From: an uncultured Poribacteria bacterium | GTDB lineage: Bacteria; Poribacteria; WGA-4E; WGA-3G | DNA: 64,000 bases | Reading direction: 5' to 3' | NCBI GenBank assembly: GCA_951828385.1 | Contig: OX639973.1 | Location: 4,517,200 to 4,581,199 of the forward strand | Part shown: piece by piece, positions 43,436 through 52,197 of the stretch | How positions within the stretch are numbered: the first letter of the stretch is position 1 | Layout of the letters: every line of letters begins with the position of its first letter | Program-made: the position numbers and the translations under genes | Notes under the pieces: generated by a model | Seen by the model: only the letters and a program-made list of their open reading frames with translations | The model's database searches: none | Told to the model about the DNA's origin: nothing

Positions 43436-43489
43436 CTGAATTCTCCTTCTATAGAAAGAGGATTTACTATTGCAATCGCTTGAGGGTTG

Positions 43490-43939
43490 TCAGTCTCTCG
43501 CGACGATAGCGAATCCGATTTTATCTATACCTGACTGTTTCGCAATATCCATCACCTGCACAATCTGTTCATGCAGTACGTCCCGCTCAGACTGGATGAT
43601 TAGCATGTTCTTGGATTCTTCCGGTGCGTTGATGAATTGGTTGAACATTTCTTCGACCTGGACGACCACATCATTCAACACCATAGTGCCTTTATCCTCA
43701 CCGGGTTCTGGGTTCGCTATCCGGACAGTGAGTCCTTTCGGTTTGTCAGGCGACGGTTTCCCCGGTGGGGGAAGCTGCACGCGAAGGCCCGGAATCGGCG
43801 AGAAGGTTGTTGACACCATGAAGAAGATTAGGAGCAGGAACACGCAATCAATCATAGGTGCCATACTGAGCGTTGGCGGCTTACGTTCTCTTAACTTGTT
43901 CGCAAGCAAGCTCAATTTGGCTTCACCGACTTGTTGCAT
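43490..43939 (-). CDS. exbD: ExbD/TolR-family protein, second paralogue
   Basis: The 149-residue protein again shows LSMAPMIDCVFLLLIFFMVST with the channel Asp, followed by a Pro-rich periplasmic stretch (LPPPGKPSPDKPKG) and the TolR-like domain ending IAKQSGIDKIGFAIV. Two ExbD-like subunits next to one ExbB suggest a heteromeric channel. RBS AAAGGAGACTTTGAA. It lies between exbB and the other exbD. Confidence 0.88.
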   Translation of the reverse strand: MQQVGEAKLSLLANKLRERKPPTLSMAPMIDCVFLLLIFFMVSTTFSPIPGLRVQLPPPGKPSPDKPKGLTVRIANPEPGEDKGTMVLNDVVVQVEEMFNQFINAPEESKNMLIIQSERDVLHEQIVQVMDIAKQSGIDKIGFAIVARD

Positions 43940-44052
43940 TTCAAAGTCTCCTTTCTCGTTAATGAGACGAGGGTTAAGGTTTAGGAGCCTAATACCCTAC
44001 AAAGTTTCTCAGAAAAGGGCGGGCAGAATCACCCGCCCGTTCTGTTCCAAGA

Positions 44053-45057
44053 CTATGCACCGCTGGATTCACCAATAATCAGCTGATTGACGATTTCGGT
44101 AGAAACCTGTGAAATTTCAACCATGTGTCTGTTAACCCAGCTATCGAAAAGTTGGAAGAAAATCAAGCACGGAATAGCGACTGTCAAGCCAGCAGCAGTT
44201 GTGAGAAGTGCCTGTGAGATACCGCCTGCGAGCTGCTGCGGGTCACCGGTACCTTCAAGTGCGATTGTGGTAAACGCACTAATCATACCTGTAACGGTTC
44301 CAAGCAAGCCGAACAGCGGCGAAACGACTGCGACTGTACCGAGAACGGGTAGGTTTCTTTCCAGTTCAGGGATTTCAAGGAGACTCGCTTCCTCAATGGC
44401 TTCCTGAATTTCTTCTTTGCTAATATCGCGTTCTTCAATTTGGGCTTGGCTATATCGCAGCAATCCTGCTTTAAGAACATTCGCGAGGGGACCGCCGGCT
44501 TCTTCACAAGTCGAGACGGCTTCCATAATGTTCTCTTTCCGCAATGAGTCAGCGATACTGGCGATGAACTGTTCGGTTCCGATTCGAGAACGGCTCCGCA
44601 CAAAGGTGAAAAGTCTTTCAATAATGAAGGTTAATGCCGTGATCGAGCAAAGGGCGAGTGGCCAGAAGACGAATCCGAACTTCTGGAAGAAAGTAACGAT
44701 ATTATCCTTTTTAGTCATTTTGAGCGGGACGTAATGATCCCCGCCATTAATGACGCTTACAGGTTTTCCTTCTCGCGGACCGTACCCGTCTTTGTAGATA
44801 CTAATCAGGTAACGGCCTGCAGGGATGCCTGATTTTTCATACTCGCCATTGGCATCAGTTGTTGCGGTATGTTCTTCTCCACCTATGGCAACAATTCTGA
44901 CATCAACGTCAACAATTGGGCTCTGTGCTGTGGTTGTATCGAGAATTTGACCGCGGACGGTTCCACCACTGCCTCCAGCGTCGTCTTGCGCGAAAGCGAT
45001 GCCGCCATACATAGTGACACAAGCAACTAACAGTAAAACAAAACTAAAACGTATCAT
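44053..45057 (-). CDS. exbB: ExbB/TolQ/MotA proton channel with N-terminal CarboxypepD_reg-like domain
   Basis: The 334-residue protein starts with a signal peptide (cleavage after GGIAFA, about residue 23). Next comes an extracytoplasmic Ig-like carboxypeptidase-regulatory domain (about 30-115; ADANGEYEKSGIPAGRYLISI type). A three-helix ExbB/TolQ channel domain follows (FFQKFGFVFWPLALCSITALTFIIERL, then GTVAVVSPLFGLLGTVTGMI and LTTAAGLTVAIPCLIFF). Standard ExbB lacks the N-terminal domain, so this is a fusion that may contact peptidoglycan or a partner in the periplasm. RBS AAGGAGGACAAGAACGA. Probably the first gene of the exb operon. Confidence 0.85.
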   Translation of the reverse strand: MIRFSFVLLLVACVTMYGGIAFAQDDAGGSGGTVRGQILDTTTAQSPIVDVDVRIVAIGGEEHTATTDANGEYEKSGIPAGRYLISIYKDGYGPREGKPVSVINGGDHYVPLKMTKKDNIVTFFQKFGFVFWPLALCSITALTFIIERLFTFVRSRSRIGTEQFIASIADSLRKENIMEAVSTCEEAGGPLANVLKAGLLRYSQAQIEERDISKEEIQEAIEEASLLEIPELERNLPVLGTVAVVSPLFGLLGTVTGMISAFTTIALEGTGDPQQLAGGISQALLTTAAGLTVAIPCLIFFQLFDSWVNRHMVEISQVSTEIVNQLIIGESSGA

Positions 45058-45400
45058 TCGTTCTTGTCCTCCTTAGGGGACTTGCCGATTGTGTTGCAGC
45101 AAGTCTCTACAAGTTATCTCATAAAGTGCTATATGGATAAGGCACGGGAACCGCACCTTAAAACTCAGTCTTATTTTTTAACGCGTGAGCGTTCCATCTA
45201 CACAAATCTTCAGGTTAGGAATCAATATCTATATTTGTGGACTATCCCTACTATTTACAATGCCGTTTCCATTAAGAACACCCGAGTGCTTGAAAAGTTA
45301 CGCGCTTTATTTCAGTGTTGCTGAAAACGGCGTTGGCGATGATATTGATAGATGTGGTATCGCTGGACACGAAACGGTGTCCAGCGATACACAAAAACAT
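45058..45400. other. Intergenic region with a long perfect hairpin
   Basis: Besides the exbB upstream region it holds a 14-bp perfect stem (45357-45370 with 45377-45390) that lies just after the stop of the minus-strand lipoprotein gene. No convincing gene is seen. Confidence 0.5.
45357..45390 (-). terminator. Long hairpin after the outer-membrane lipoprotein gene
   Basis: GTATCGCTGGACAC pairs perfectly with GTGTCCAGCGATAC around a 6-base loop, 10 bases after the stop at 45401 (minus strand). No T-run follows, so it may protect the mRNA end or assist termination. Confidence 0.55.
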
Positions 45401-48400
45401 TTAGAAGCCCATCATTGCTCGCACGAAGGTGGTGTTACTCGTCGTGTGGTCGAGCAAGATAGTCGTTCGTCGATAACCCGCGAGGATGACGATGTTGAAC
45501 CCAAGCCATTCACCGCGGTTGATCGCTTGGACTTCAAAGATTCGCGTTCGCAAATCCGGTCTGTAGAGTACGGGTACATCTTCATCTTCCGGGAAGTTTG
45601 TCAAATAGTTTTTGAAGTTATTATCTCGGTTCGTGAATTTCCGGTATTGGAAACCGCCAAGGATGTTCATCCTTTGCGAGAACTGATAGTCAAGCCGTAC
45701 GCCGAGCACGTCTTCACGACTTCTGCGATTGAAGCGTAAGTATTCGACAGGTTCGTTATCAGTAGGAACGAACTGACGTGGGTTGAGCGCGTCAGGAATT
45801 TCCTCAGCACCACGGTCAAACGCTCGATCCCAGATGTACTTCACCATCGGCGTAAGGGTCAAATCTTCACCGATTCTATCGACAAATGGAAGGTCGCCGA
45901 GCGGGATTTCGTATCTCGCTTTGAGAATGGTCTGCTGGTTGCGGATATCGCGTTCCGGATAGCGCCGCGTTTTCCAGTTTTCAGGATCATAGATTAAGCC
46001 TGGATCCTCGGGATCCAGCGCATTAATCCCGTGGTCAGGATAGAACGGGAATTCGCGTCTTTCACCGCCCGCACGAACCTGTTCAACGGGTACCATAAAG
46101 TCGACGCGTTGATCGGCAGTAAGCGGATCACTATCGTCGTCGGGGTCCACTGGCTCAATTTCTTTGAAAATCGCATCTGCTTCATCCTGTTCGTACTGTT
46201 TTTGCAGCACAACAAGGAATTTTGCTTCCAGTGTGAGGTTCGGAACAGCGGTATAAAGGAACTGGAGCGTTGTTGTATTCACACGAGCGTTATGGAAATC
46301 AAGTTCATCGGAAATTTGAACGGGTTCCAATTCACCAACACGCAGCGTAATCGTATAATCTGGAATATCGTCTTGGACTCGGACGAAACGGTTTTGGAAG
46401 AGCACAGTTCCAAAATCAGGGATGTCACGTTGATAGGTGACATGTAAGTATTTGGAGTCATTCTGCCGTCGACTTGAGACTTCATTTTCGTTGAGCCATC
46501 CGACTTTGAGTGAAAGGTTATCAAGGAGGTCATATTCGGCGAAAACATGGTAGCCTTCCCTGTCTACTCCATACTCATACTGCGGTTCAAAATCGTCCTC
46601 AAGTGAATCGATCGTGCCGTTGTTATTCAGATCAACCAGGTCCGTGAAGACCGGTGGATCGGCATCAAAGATGAGGAAATCTTCTTGGAAGTCCAAAACG
46701 CCGTTCTGATCTCTATCGTCGGCGCGGGGTAGGACCCCATCGAAGTCGATGTCATCCGGCCAGTCATCGTCATCATCATCATCTTCAATAAGGGCGTAAT
46801 TCGTTTCATCCCACGGATCTTGTTCAGACTGTGATTCAGGTGTCCGCGGGAGTGAGTACGGTTGATCCCTGTCGGTATTAGAACCGAAATTGAGATAAGT
46901 TGTCGTGTAACCCGGATCGATATGATAGTAGACCCCTTCGAGGTACAACTTTCCAAAACGAGATTTGAGTTGCACGAACCATGCGGTTTCTCTTCCAAGG
47001 GCTCCGTCGCCGCTTTCATCGGTGCCGTCGCCACCTAACATGGCTTCAAATTTTTCACCTGTGGTCTCAGAGTAGGTAGGTATCCCATTTGCGTCTAACG
47101 GCAAGCCAGTAGCAGGATCAACGGAGATACCCGTTTCTTCCTCACCATCTTCGCCTTGGATGGTTGTTTTCAGTCGGCTGAATCCAATCTGATCTTTCGG
47201 AATGGTCGGATACTGCTTATATTTTCCGTTGATAGAGTAGTGTGCTCGGAGAAAGACATTGCCAATAGTACCTTCTAAATCAAGCCCATAGAGAAGAGCT
47301 GCGCGTGCCGCGCCGTAACGATAACTGATTTTACGCGGTCTGCCTTCACCTTCCCAAGCACTCGGATTATCTAAGAGGGTTGCTCGGTTACTGGTATAAT
47401 CCGAAGATTGCCCGTAGTTACCGGGGGCTTCAATAACATCACGGTACGGCATCTGGATGTGACCGTCTTCAGTTTTAATCCATTCTTGGATTTCGGGATC
47501 TGACTCGGCTCTGTTAGCAGCACTGGACCCGATAACGGCGATGTTGTAATCACCGGCTACAATCATTTCAAAGTTAACGGATTGAACGGTGCGCGGGTCA
47601 GCATCAATTTGATACGCGCCTTCTGAAAGGAGTTGTGCTACATCCGGAGAAGGTGCGCCGTCTGGATCAACGAAAACAATGACGGCTTTCATCTTATTGA
47701 AGCCATCAACGATCTTCCATGATCCATCAACAGAATCACGAATATCAGAAGGCAGTCCTCCGACAGGCATCGGGATGACATTGCTAATATCAAGGGTTTC
47801 TGTAATCGTTTCGGTAGGTAACACTGTCGGTTCAGCACCCTCTTCAATTTCTTCGGGCGTTAATTCTTCCAAGGCTTGCGTGACAACAGTGACCTTCATC
47901 TCTTTGAAAGCTGCACCGACACCGCCCTGAATATTCTCACTATGTACATCTGGATCAAAGCCGGAGAATCGAGTGACAATAACGTGATTGTCTTCCGGTG
48001 AGTCATCTCGGAAGATAACTGAAATTGATTCCGGCGGGGTATTGGCTACAGTACCCATAAGCGGGTTTTCAACACGTTCCGGGTGTTCTTTGTGAAGATT
48101 AACATAAGTGAACCCGATACGGAAGATGTCGCCTAAAAGCCCTTGTGCCCGGAAACCGACAAGGCGCGCGTTTTCAAGGTGCCGTACGCCAGCGTCTTCG
48201 TTGAGACCGTTCCGACGACCAAGCGTCGGGGCAAGGTTCGCCGCTGCGTCTGTCAATTGGACAGGGTTTGAGATACGAGAATTGATGAGCGTGAAAAGGT
48301 GCCGTTCCTGCGCGAAAGAGATGTCCCACCGAAGCCCATCAAACTCTGTTTTATAGAGAATGTATCGGTTCGGGAATAGCGTGGACGGCTTAAAACGCAT

Positions 48401-48784
48401 GCTATCACCGATAGCAAACTCTGTGTATCTGCCACGGTAACTATCTTCAGTTAAGACCGTTCTATCCAACTGTGCTGAGAATCTTTCACTATCCAGCTGA
48501 CCTGTCCAACCAACGAACAATTCACCGTTTTGGTCAAACTCTTTCTGCTCGCGATAGTTGTAGACCTCGTTACCTTCAAGCAGCTCTTTTCCAAATAGAT
48601 CATAGAAGAATTGCGGCTCTTCTTCTAATTGGAAACGCGCTGAGAATTTAGAACTCCCCTCAATCGTTGGCAATAGGGGTTCTTGTGGACCAAGGCTCTG
48701 CGCGCCACAACCATAAAGCACGAAAGCACTCAGAATACAGGTCGCTACAAGTAAAACATCAAGTGATTGTTTTAGCCTGTTCAT
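45401..48784 (-). CDS. Large outer-membrane lipoprotein, probable beta-barrel, with EF-hand-like loops
   Basis: The 1127-residue protein has a lipoprotein signal (FVLYGC, lipid Cys26). The mature part is rich in alternating polar/hydrophobic strands with aromatic ends, and the chain ends ...FVRAMMGF, the terminal aromatic typical of outer-membrane barrels. Near residues 690-730 are two calcium-loop-like motifs, DRDQNGVLDFQED and DLNNNGTIDSLED, next to a poly-Asp run. It may be a surface or barrel protein energised by the adjacent ExbB/ExbD genes, though no TonB box or plug was recognised. RBS AAGGAGG is 12 bases upstream. Family not recognised. Confidence 0.65.
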   Translation of the reverse strand: MNRLKQSLDVLLVATCILSAFVLYGCGAQSLGPQEPLLPTIEGSSKFSARFQLEEEPQFFYDLFGKELLEGNEVYNYREQKEFDQNGELFVGWTGQLDSERFSAQLDRTVLTEDSYRGRYTEFAIGDSMRFKPSTLFPNRYILYKTEFDGLRWDISFAQERHLFTLINSRISNPVQLTDAAANLAPTLGRRNGLNEDAGVRHLENARLVGFRAQGLLGDIFRIGFTYVNLHKEHPERVENPLMGTVANTPPESISVIFRDDSPEDNHVIVTRFSGFDPDVHSENIQGGVGAAFKEMKVTVVTQALEELTPEEIEEGAEPTVLPTETITETLDISNVIPMPVGGLPSDIRDSVDGSWKIVDGFNKMKAVIVFVDPDGAPSPDVAQLLSEGAYQIDADPRTVQSVNFEMIVAGDYNIAVIGSSAANRAESDPEIQEWIKTEDGHIQMPYRDVIEAPGNYGQSSDYTSNRATLLDNPSAWEGEGRPRKISYRYGAARAALLYGLDLEGTIGNVFLRAHYSINGKYKQYPTIPKDQIGFSRLKTTIQGEDGEEETGISVDPATGLPLDANGIPTYSETTGEKFEAMLGGDGTDESGDGALGRETAWFVQLKSRFGKLYLEGVYYHIDPGYTTTYLNFGSNTDRDQPYSLPRTPESQSEQDPWDETNYALIEDDDDDDDWPDDIDFDGVLPRADDRDQNGVLDFQEDFLIFDADPPVFTDLVDLNNNGTIDSLEDDFEPQYEYGVDREGYHVFAEYDLLDNLSLKVGWLNENEVSSRRQNDSKYLHVTYQRDIPDFGTVLFQNRFVRVQDDIPDYTITLRVGELEPVQISDELDFHNARVNTTTLQFLYTAVPNLTLEAKFLVVLQKQYEQDEADAIFKEIEPVDPDDDSDPLTADQRVDFMVPVEQVRAGGERREFPFYPDHGINALDPEDPGLIYDPENWKTRRYPERDIRNQQTILKARYEIPLGDLPFVDRIGEDLTLTPMVKYIWDRAFDRGAEEIPDALNPRQFVPTDNEPVEYLRFNRRSREDVLGVRLDYQFSQRMNILGGFQYRKFTNRDNNFKNYLTNFPEDEDVPVLYRPDLRTRIFEVQAINRGEWLGFNIVILAGYRRTTILLDHTTSNTTFVRAMMGF

Positions 48785-49264
48785 TACTTTGTTTTTCCTC
48801 CTTGGAGATAATGAATCGGATGTTTAGGTACCGGAACTGCGATATGAATATTTCGTCATTCGCGCTCCATACCCCGGTTTCCGACAAAAACCTTAGGAAA
48901 TGGATGAAAACTGCTTTGCGTGTAACGATAAGGGGCAAAATTGCGTTAGTTGAGAATAGCACCTATTCAATTTTTGCTTTTCGTCACTGCCGGATAGAAT
49001 ATCCGTAAATTGCGAATACCGCGCGAGGCGGATAAAAGCGAGTCTCCTTCCAACAAATTAAGGGTTTGTTTTGCGGAATTTTCAATAAACATGTACTAAA
49101 ATGCCTGCAAAACTGTTCTTAGCCTTTAAAATAGCACTGATTCAAATTTCTGTCAACTTTTATTTTTAACAGAAAACGTACGCATTGGGGTGGAATTTCC
49201 GATAAGCATACCACAAATGTAATATATTTTCAACTTTAATATCAGTACTATTTATTGACTGCCT

Positions 49265-49284
49265 CCCACAGCTAAAGCAGTGGG
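49265..49284 (-). repeat. Isolated IS200/605 right-end palindrome
   Basis: Read on the minus strand, GGAGGAATCCCACTGCTTTA and the following bases match the right end of the TnpB element at 37787-37813 (GGAGG, CCCA, TGCTTTAGCT, GGG). No tnpB lies nearby, so this is a relic or a solo end. Confidence 0.6.
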
Positions 49285-49446
49285 ATTCCTCCGTTCTTGT
49301 TTCAACGTTTATCACGTCCAGAAATTTATATAAGTCTTCGCAATGCCAACGGATGTATAAATACCCGGTTGCGCATTGGACATACTATAATTATACTACA
49401 ATTTAAGAAAAATTGACATTTTTTTTACAAAGTTATCAAAATAATA

Positions 49447-49472
49447 AAACCTCGAACCGAAATTCGAGGTTT
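49447..49472 (-). terminator. Terminator of the Wzz-like gene
   Basis: AAACCTCGAA and TTCGAGGTTT form a 10-bp perfect stem with a 6-base loop, 30 bases after the stop at 49502 (minus strand), followed by an AT-rich run. Confidence 0.7.
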
Positions 49473-49501
49473 CATTATTTCTAAATAAGATGCAACGCCC
49501 T

Positions 49502-50914
49502 TCATTTTTTCAGGTTCACAGCGGTCCTATTAAAATATTCAATAAATAAGACAGCTGTAACACCTAAAACTAAGCCAGTGATTCCGGCGATAACAAGAAT
49601 AAACCGAAGTTGAGGGCTAACAGGAATTTTTCTCGGTGTGGCACGGTCAACGATTTCAATGCCGCCTATCTGGTTGCGAGAGGTCGGCATCTTAGATTCA
49701 GCGTATAATATTTCAGCTTCAAGCGAACGTTTGGCAATTTCTTCAGCCATCGCGTTGGTTCGCTGAATCTTGGTGCCCTTTTCTGTGAAAATAATCTGAT
49801 TTTCCGGGATCTGTTCTATTAATTTCGCCAATTCAGTTTCGAGTGTGCTCTGTTCCCGTTTGAGACGTGCCACGGCATTTTCGTATCGCGAGAGATCCGG
49901 AACAAGTGTTATTAATTGATTCTGCATATAAGTGTAATGTGCAGAGACCCCGGAGGTAACCGTTGGCGTTATTGATGAGGTTGCCTTATTTTTTTTCTCG
50001 ATTTCAGCGATTTGTGCGTCAAATCCTTCCAACGCTGATGAAGTTGTACCAACTTTTTTTTCAGCAGCGATACGTTGTGATTCGAGGTCGAAGAGTTTTT
50101 CCTGCTGAAAGAGCCAAACCGGATTATAAGATGTAGTTTCTGAGAGTTGCGTCTGCTTAGGCGCATTTTGGAGTTGTTCTTTTAGGTATGTAATACGGGC
50201 GTTCGTTGCGTAGAGTTGCTGTTGATTTGTCTCAAGACCTTCCCGAACACGGGCAAGGCGGTCAAGCAGATTCGTGAGCGTCGGCACCCATGTTTCTGGG
50301 CTTCCATTATCACGAACAAATGTGAGGAGGCCGTCTAAGCCTTCATCTGTTTCCGTTTCGATTTTGCGTTGTTTATTTTCGAGGAACTCCATAAGTTTGC
50401 TGAGTTTCGTTTCTTCATCGCCACGCCGCAACATTTGCATATCTTTTGCAAGTTGGTTGACGAGGAGTGCAGCATTCCGTTCACCGCCTTCTGCTTCGGT
50501 TAATTCAACCGAAAGCGTGATATAATCAGAATCTGGGTTTACCTGTGCCCTCAGCACGCGTTTGAGTTTACCAACCGGTGGGAAAAGCGCAGCTGCATCC
50601 GCGTGCCCATTCTCCTCAAGGTTTTCTATTGCTGTATTTAGCATAGACTCTGTAGAAAATCGGGTGCTGATTGTTTCCATCTCTCGGCGGTCAACACCAC
50701 CGGAGAGCACATCTTGGAACAGGTTTGCTGAAGGAAGGGAAGAGGTTGCACTCGGTTGGACGAGTATTAAAATGGAGGCAGCGTAAGTTTTAGGCAAACG
50801 GAGCGAGATAATTAGGGCGGTTCCTAACACTAATAGGAGAGTTAGGCAGAGCGTAAAACCATGCTTTCGGATGAGTTGAAAATAATCGCGTAGGTGTTCC
50901 TCCTGTTGCGGCAT
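49502..50914 (-). CDS. Wzz/GumC-type polysaccharide chain-length or export protein
   Basis: The 470-residue protein has the Wzz topology: membrane helix at about residues 16-36 (LCLTLLLVLGTALIISL) followed by the Pro-containing segment LRLPKTYAAS. A long periplasmic coiled-coil region comes next (about 150-400), then a C-terminal Pro-rich motif (RATPRKIPVSPQLR) and second membrane helix (FILVIAGITGLVLGVTAVLFI). Such proteins set the length of, or open the way for, O-antigen, capsule or exopolysaccharide. No tyrosine kinase domain is present. No other polysaccharide gene is adjacent, which is unusual. Confidence 0.82.
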   Translation of the reverse strand: MPQQEEHLRDYFQLIRKHGFTLCLTLLLVLGTALIISLRLPKTYAASILILVQPSATSSLPSANLFQDVLSGGVDRREMETISTRFSTESMLNTAIENLEENGHADAAALFPPVGKLKRVLRAQVNPDSDYITLSVELTEAEGGERNAALLVNQLAKDMQMLRRGDEETKLSKLMEFLENKQRKIETETDEGLDGLLTFVRDNGSPETWVPTLTNLLDRLARVREGLETNQQQLYATNARITYLKEQLQNAPKQTQLSETTSYNPVWLFQQEKLFDLESQRIAAEKKVGTTSSALEGFDAQIAEIEKKNKATSSITPTVTSGVSAHYTYMQNQLITLVPDLSRYENAVARLKREQSTLETELAKLIEQIPENQIIFTEKGTKIQRTNAMAEEIAKRSLEAEILYAESKMPTSRNQIGGIEIVDRATPRKIPVSPQLRFILVIAGITGLVLGVTAVLFIEYFNRTAVNLKK

Positions 50915-50972
50915 GAATGTACGGTATTTCTACCCGCCCTTTGGGTTAGAAATTGCCCCTCCTTCTCTGGGC

Positions 50973-51539
50973 TTATAGGTTATTGGCACTGCGAATTTCT
51001 TCCTCGTTAAAGGCTTCATCATGCCACTCGGCTATACGCCATTCGTCATTTCTCTTTTCAAAGATAAAAATGTTATCACCTTCGGCGTAGGCACCGGTAT
51101 AGCCACCCTCAAGCGTTTGACCGTCCGACACAAAAAATTGGATTCTGTAATGATTGCGAACCTCGGCCTCTGTGCCATCATCGTTCATAGTAATCTCTGG
51201 TGGTGAAGAGAGCTCTATTTCTATATCTTGGAACCGATCAAAGACGCGAGTGGCAGAGGCGCGTTCCTCTCGGATATCATCAAACTCAACGTCGTCCGTT
51301 TTATCGCCATCGGTTCCCATATCAGAGACATAAAGGAAGCCATCTTCCCAGAAGGTGTTAATGTACGTGTTAACATCTTCCGTTTCGTAACCTTCTCGCC
51401 ATCGGTCTAAGACACTGCTGATTTGAAGGAGCTCTTCAGCCGGAATTTCTCCGACCTTATCAGCGTCTCCACACCCGATAAAATTTGCAAGTAGGAGTAA
51501 GATGAGTACGCCGCTGACTTTGGCGAAATTCCTAAACAT
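50973..51539 (-). CDS. NTF2/SnoaL-like lipoprotein
   Basis: The 188-residue protein has a lipoprotein signal (ANFIGC, Cys23). The mature domain begins with helices (ISSVLDRWREGYETEDVNTYINTFW) and ends in strands (NIFIFEKRNDEWRIAEWHDE), the pattern of SnoaL/NTF2-like cone folds used for binding small ligands or, in calcium-kinase II-like relatives, for assembly. RBS AAGGAGG is well placed. Function unknown. Confidence 0.72.
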   Translation of the reverse strand: MFRNFAKVSGVLILLLLANFIGCGDADKVGEIPAEELLQISSVLDRWREGYETEDVNTYINTFWEDGFLYVSDMGTDGDKTDDVEFDDIREERASATRVFDRFQDIEIELSSPPEITMNDDGTEAEVRNHYRIQFFVSDGQTLEGGYTGAYAEGDNIFIFEKRNDEWRIAEWHDEAFNEEEIRSANNL

Positions 51540-51578
51540 AATAAGTATCCTCCTTTTTAAGTTTTTTTTTAATTTAAA

Positions 51579-52142
51579 TTAAAAGGTTTTAACAATACCA
51601 AAATAAAAATGTGAAGGGGTCGCACCGATTTCGATCCCCAATTTTTCAATATTTTGTGCATCCTGTTCAATAGATTGAATCAGGGTAGTCGCGTTATAAA
51701 AGTTAGCACTCACGTAAGAATCGATAAGGCTATACAGCCAAATACCGATGCCGGTATACATGAAAAATGTCCTGAGTTTGTACCTCTGGTTCGCATATGC
51801 GTAACTCTCTAATATCACTTTTTCATTAGAGAAAGGATCCCACACCAACTTTTCATAAGCCTCGTAGCGATTCCTAAAGGAATTTTGCGCTAACAAGACA
51901 CCGACAATAGAACCGCCTACCCCCAAGGCAGTTAGACTCCCTCGGAAGTAACTACGACTGTGAAATTGGCCCCATCCCGGAAAAACAGCGGAACGCACTA
52001 TAGCACCGATCGGCGAAACAAGTTTAACTTGTTCCGCCGTTTCAGGTGTTTGCTGTTCGGTATTTGTGTTGTTTTCAGCCTCCTGTGCAAAACCGGCATG
52101 GAGGTTGAATAACAAAAGTGAAATAATTAACAATAATCGCAT
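51579..52142 (-). CDS. DUF5683-like membrane protein
   Basis: ATG at 52142 gives a clean signal peptide (MRLLLIISLLLFNLHAGFA); a GTG at 52160 is the alternative, and neither has a good ribosome-binding site. The 187-residue protein contains VRSAVFPGWGQFHSRSYFRG and ALGVGGSIVGVLLA, the pattern of DUF5683 (consensus S...PGWGQ.Y.......G), then FFMYTGIGIWLYSLIDSYVSA. Role unknown, probably envelope. Confidence 0.65.
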   Translation of the reverse strand: MRLLLIISLLLFNLHAGFAQEAENNTNTEQQTPETAEQVKLVSPIGAIVRSAVFPGWGQFHSRSYFRGSLTALGVGGSIVGVLLAQNSFRNRYEAYEKLVWDPFSNEKVILESYAYANQRYKLRTFFMYTGIGIWLYSLIDSYVSANFYNATTLIQSIEQDAQNIEKLGIEIGATPSHFYFGIVKTF

Positions 52143-52197
52143 TGGGTATGTAGACTTCACACATTCAAACGGTTATGCGAAGCCAGCACTGCTCCTA

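Larger units (their letters stand above)
48785..49501. other. Long AT-rich gap with an isolated IS200/605 end
   Basis: No gene is supported in these ~715 bases. They hold the promoter side of the lipoprotein gene, an isolated transposon-end palindrome at 49265-49284 and the terminator at 49447. Confidence 0.6.

Noticed and set aside
45185-45739. Plus-strand frame of 184 residues opposite the lipoprotein gene
   Set aside because: It is antisense to the well-supported lipoprotein coding sequence and has no convincing start or domain.
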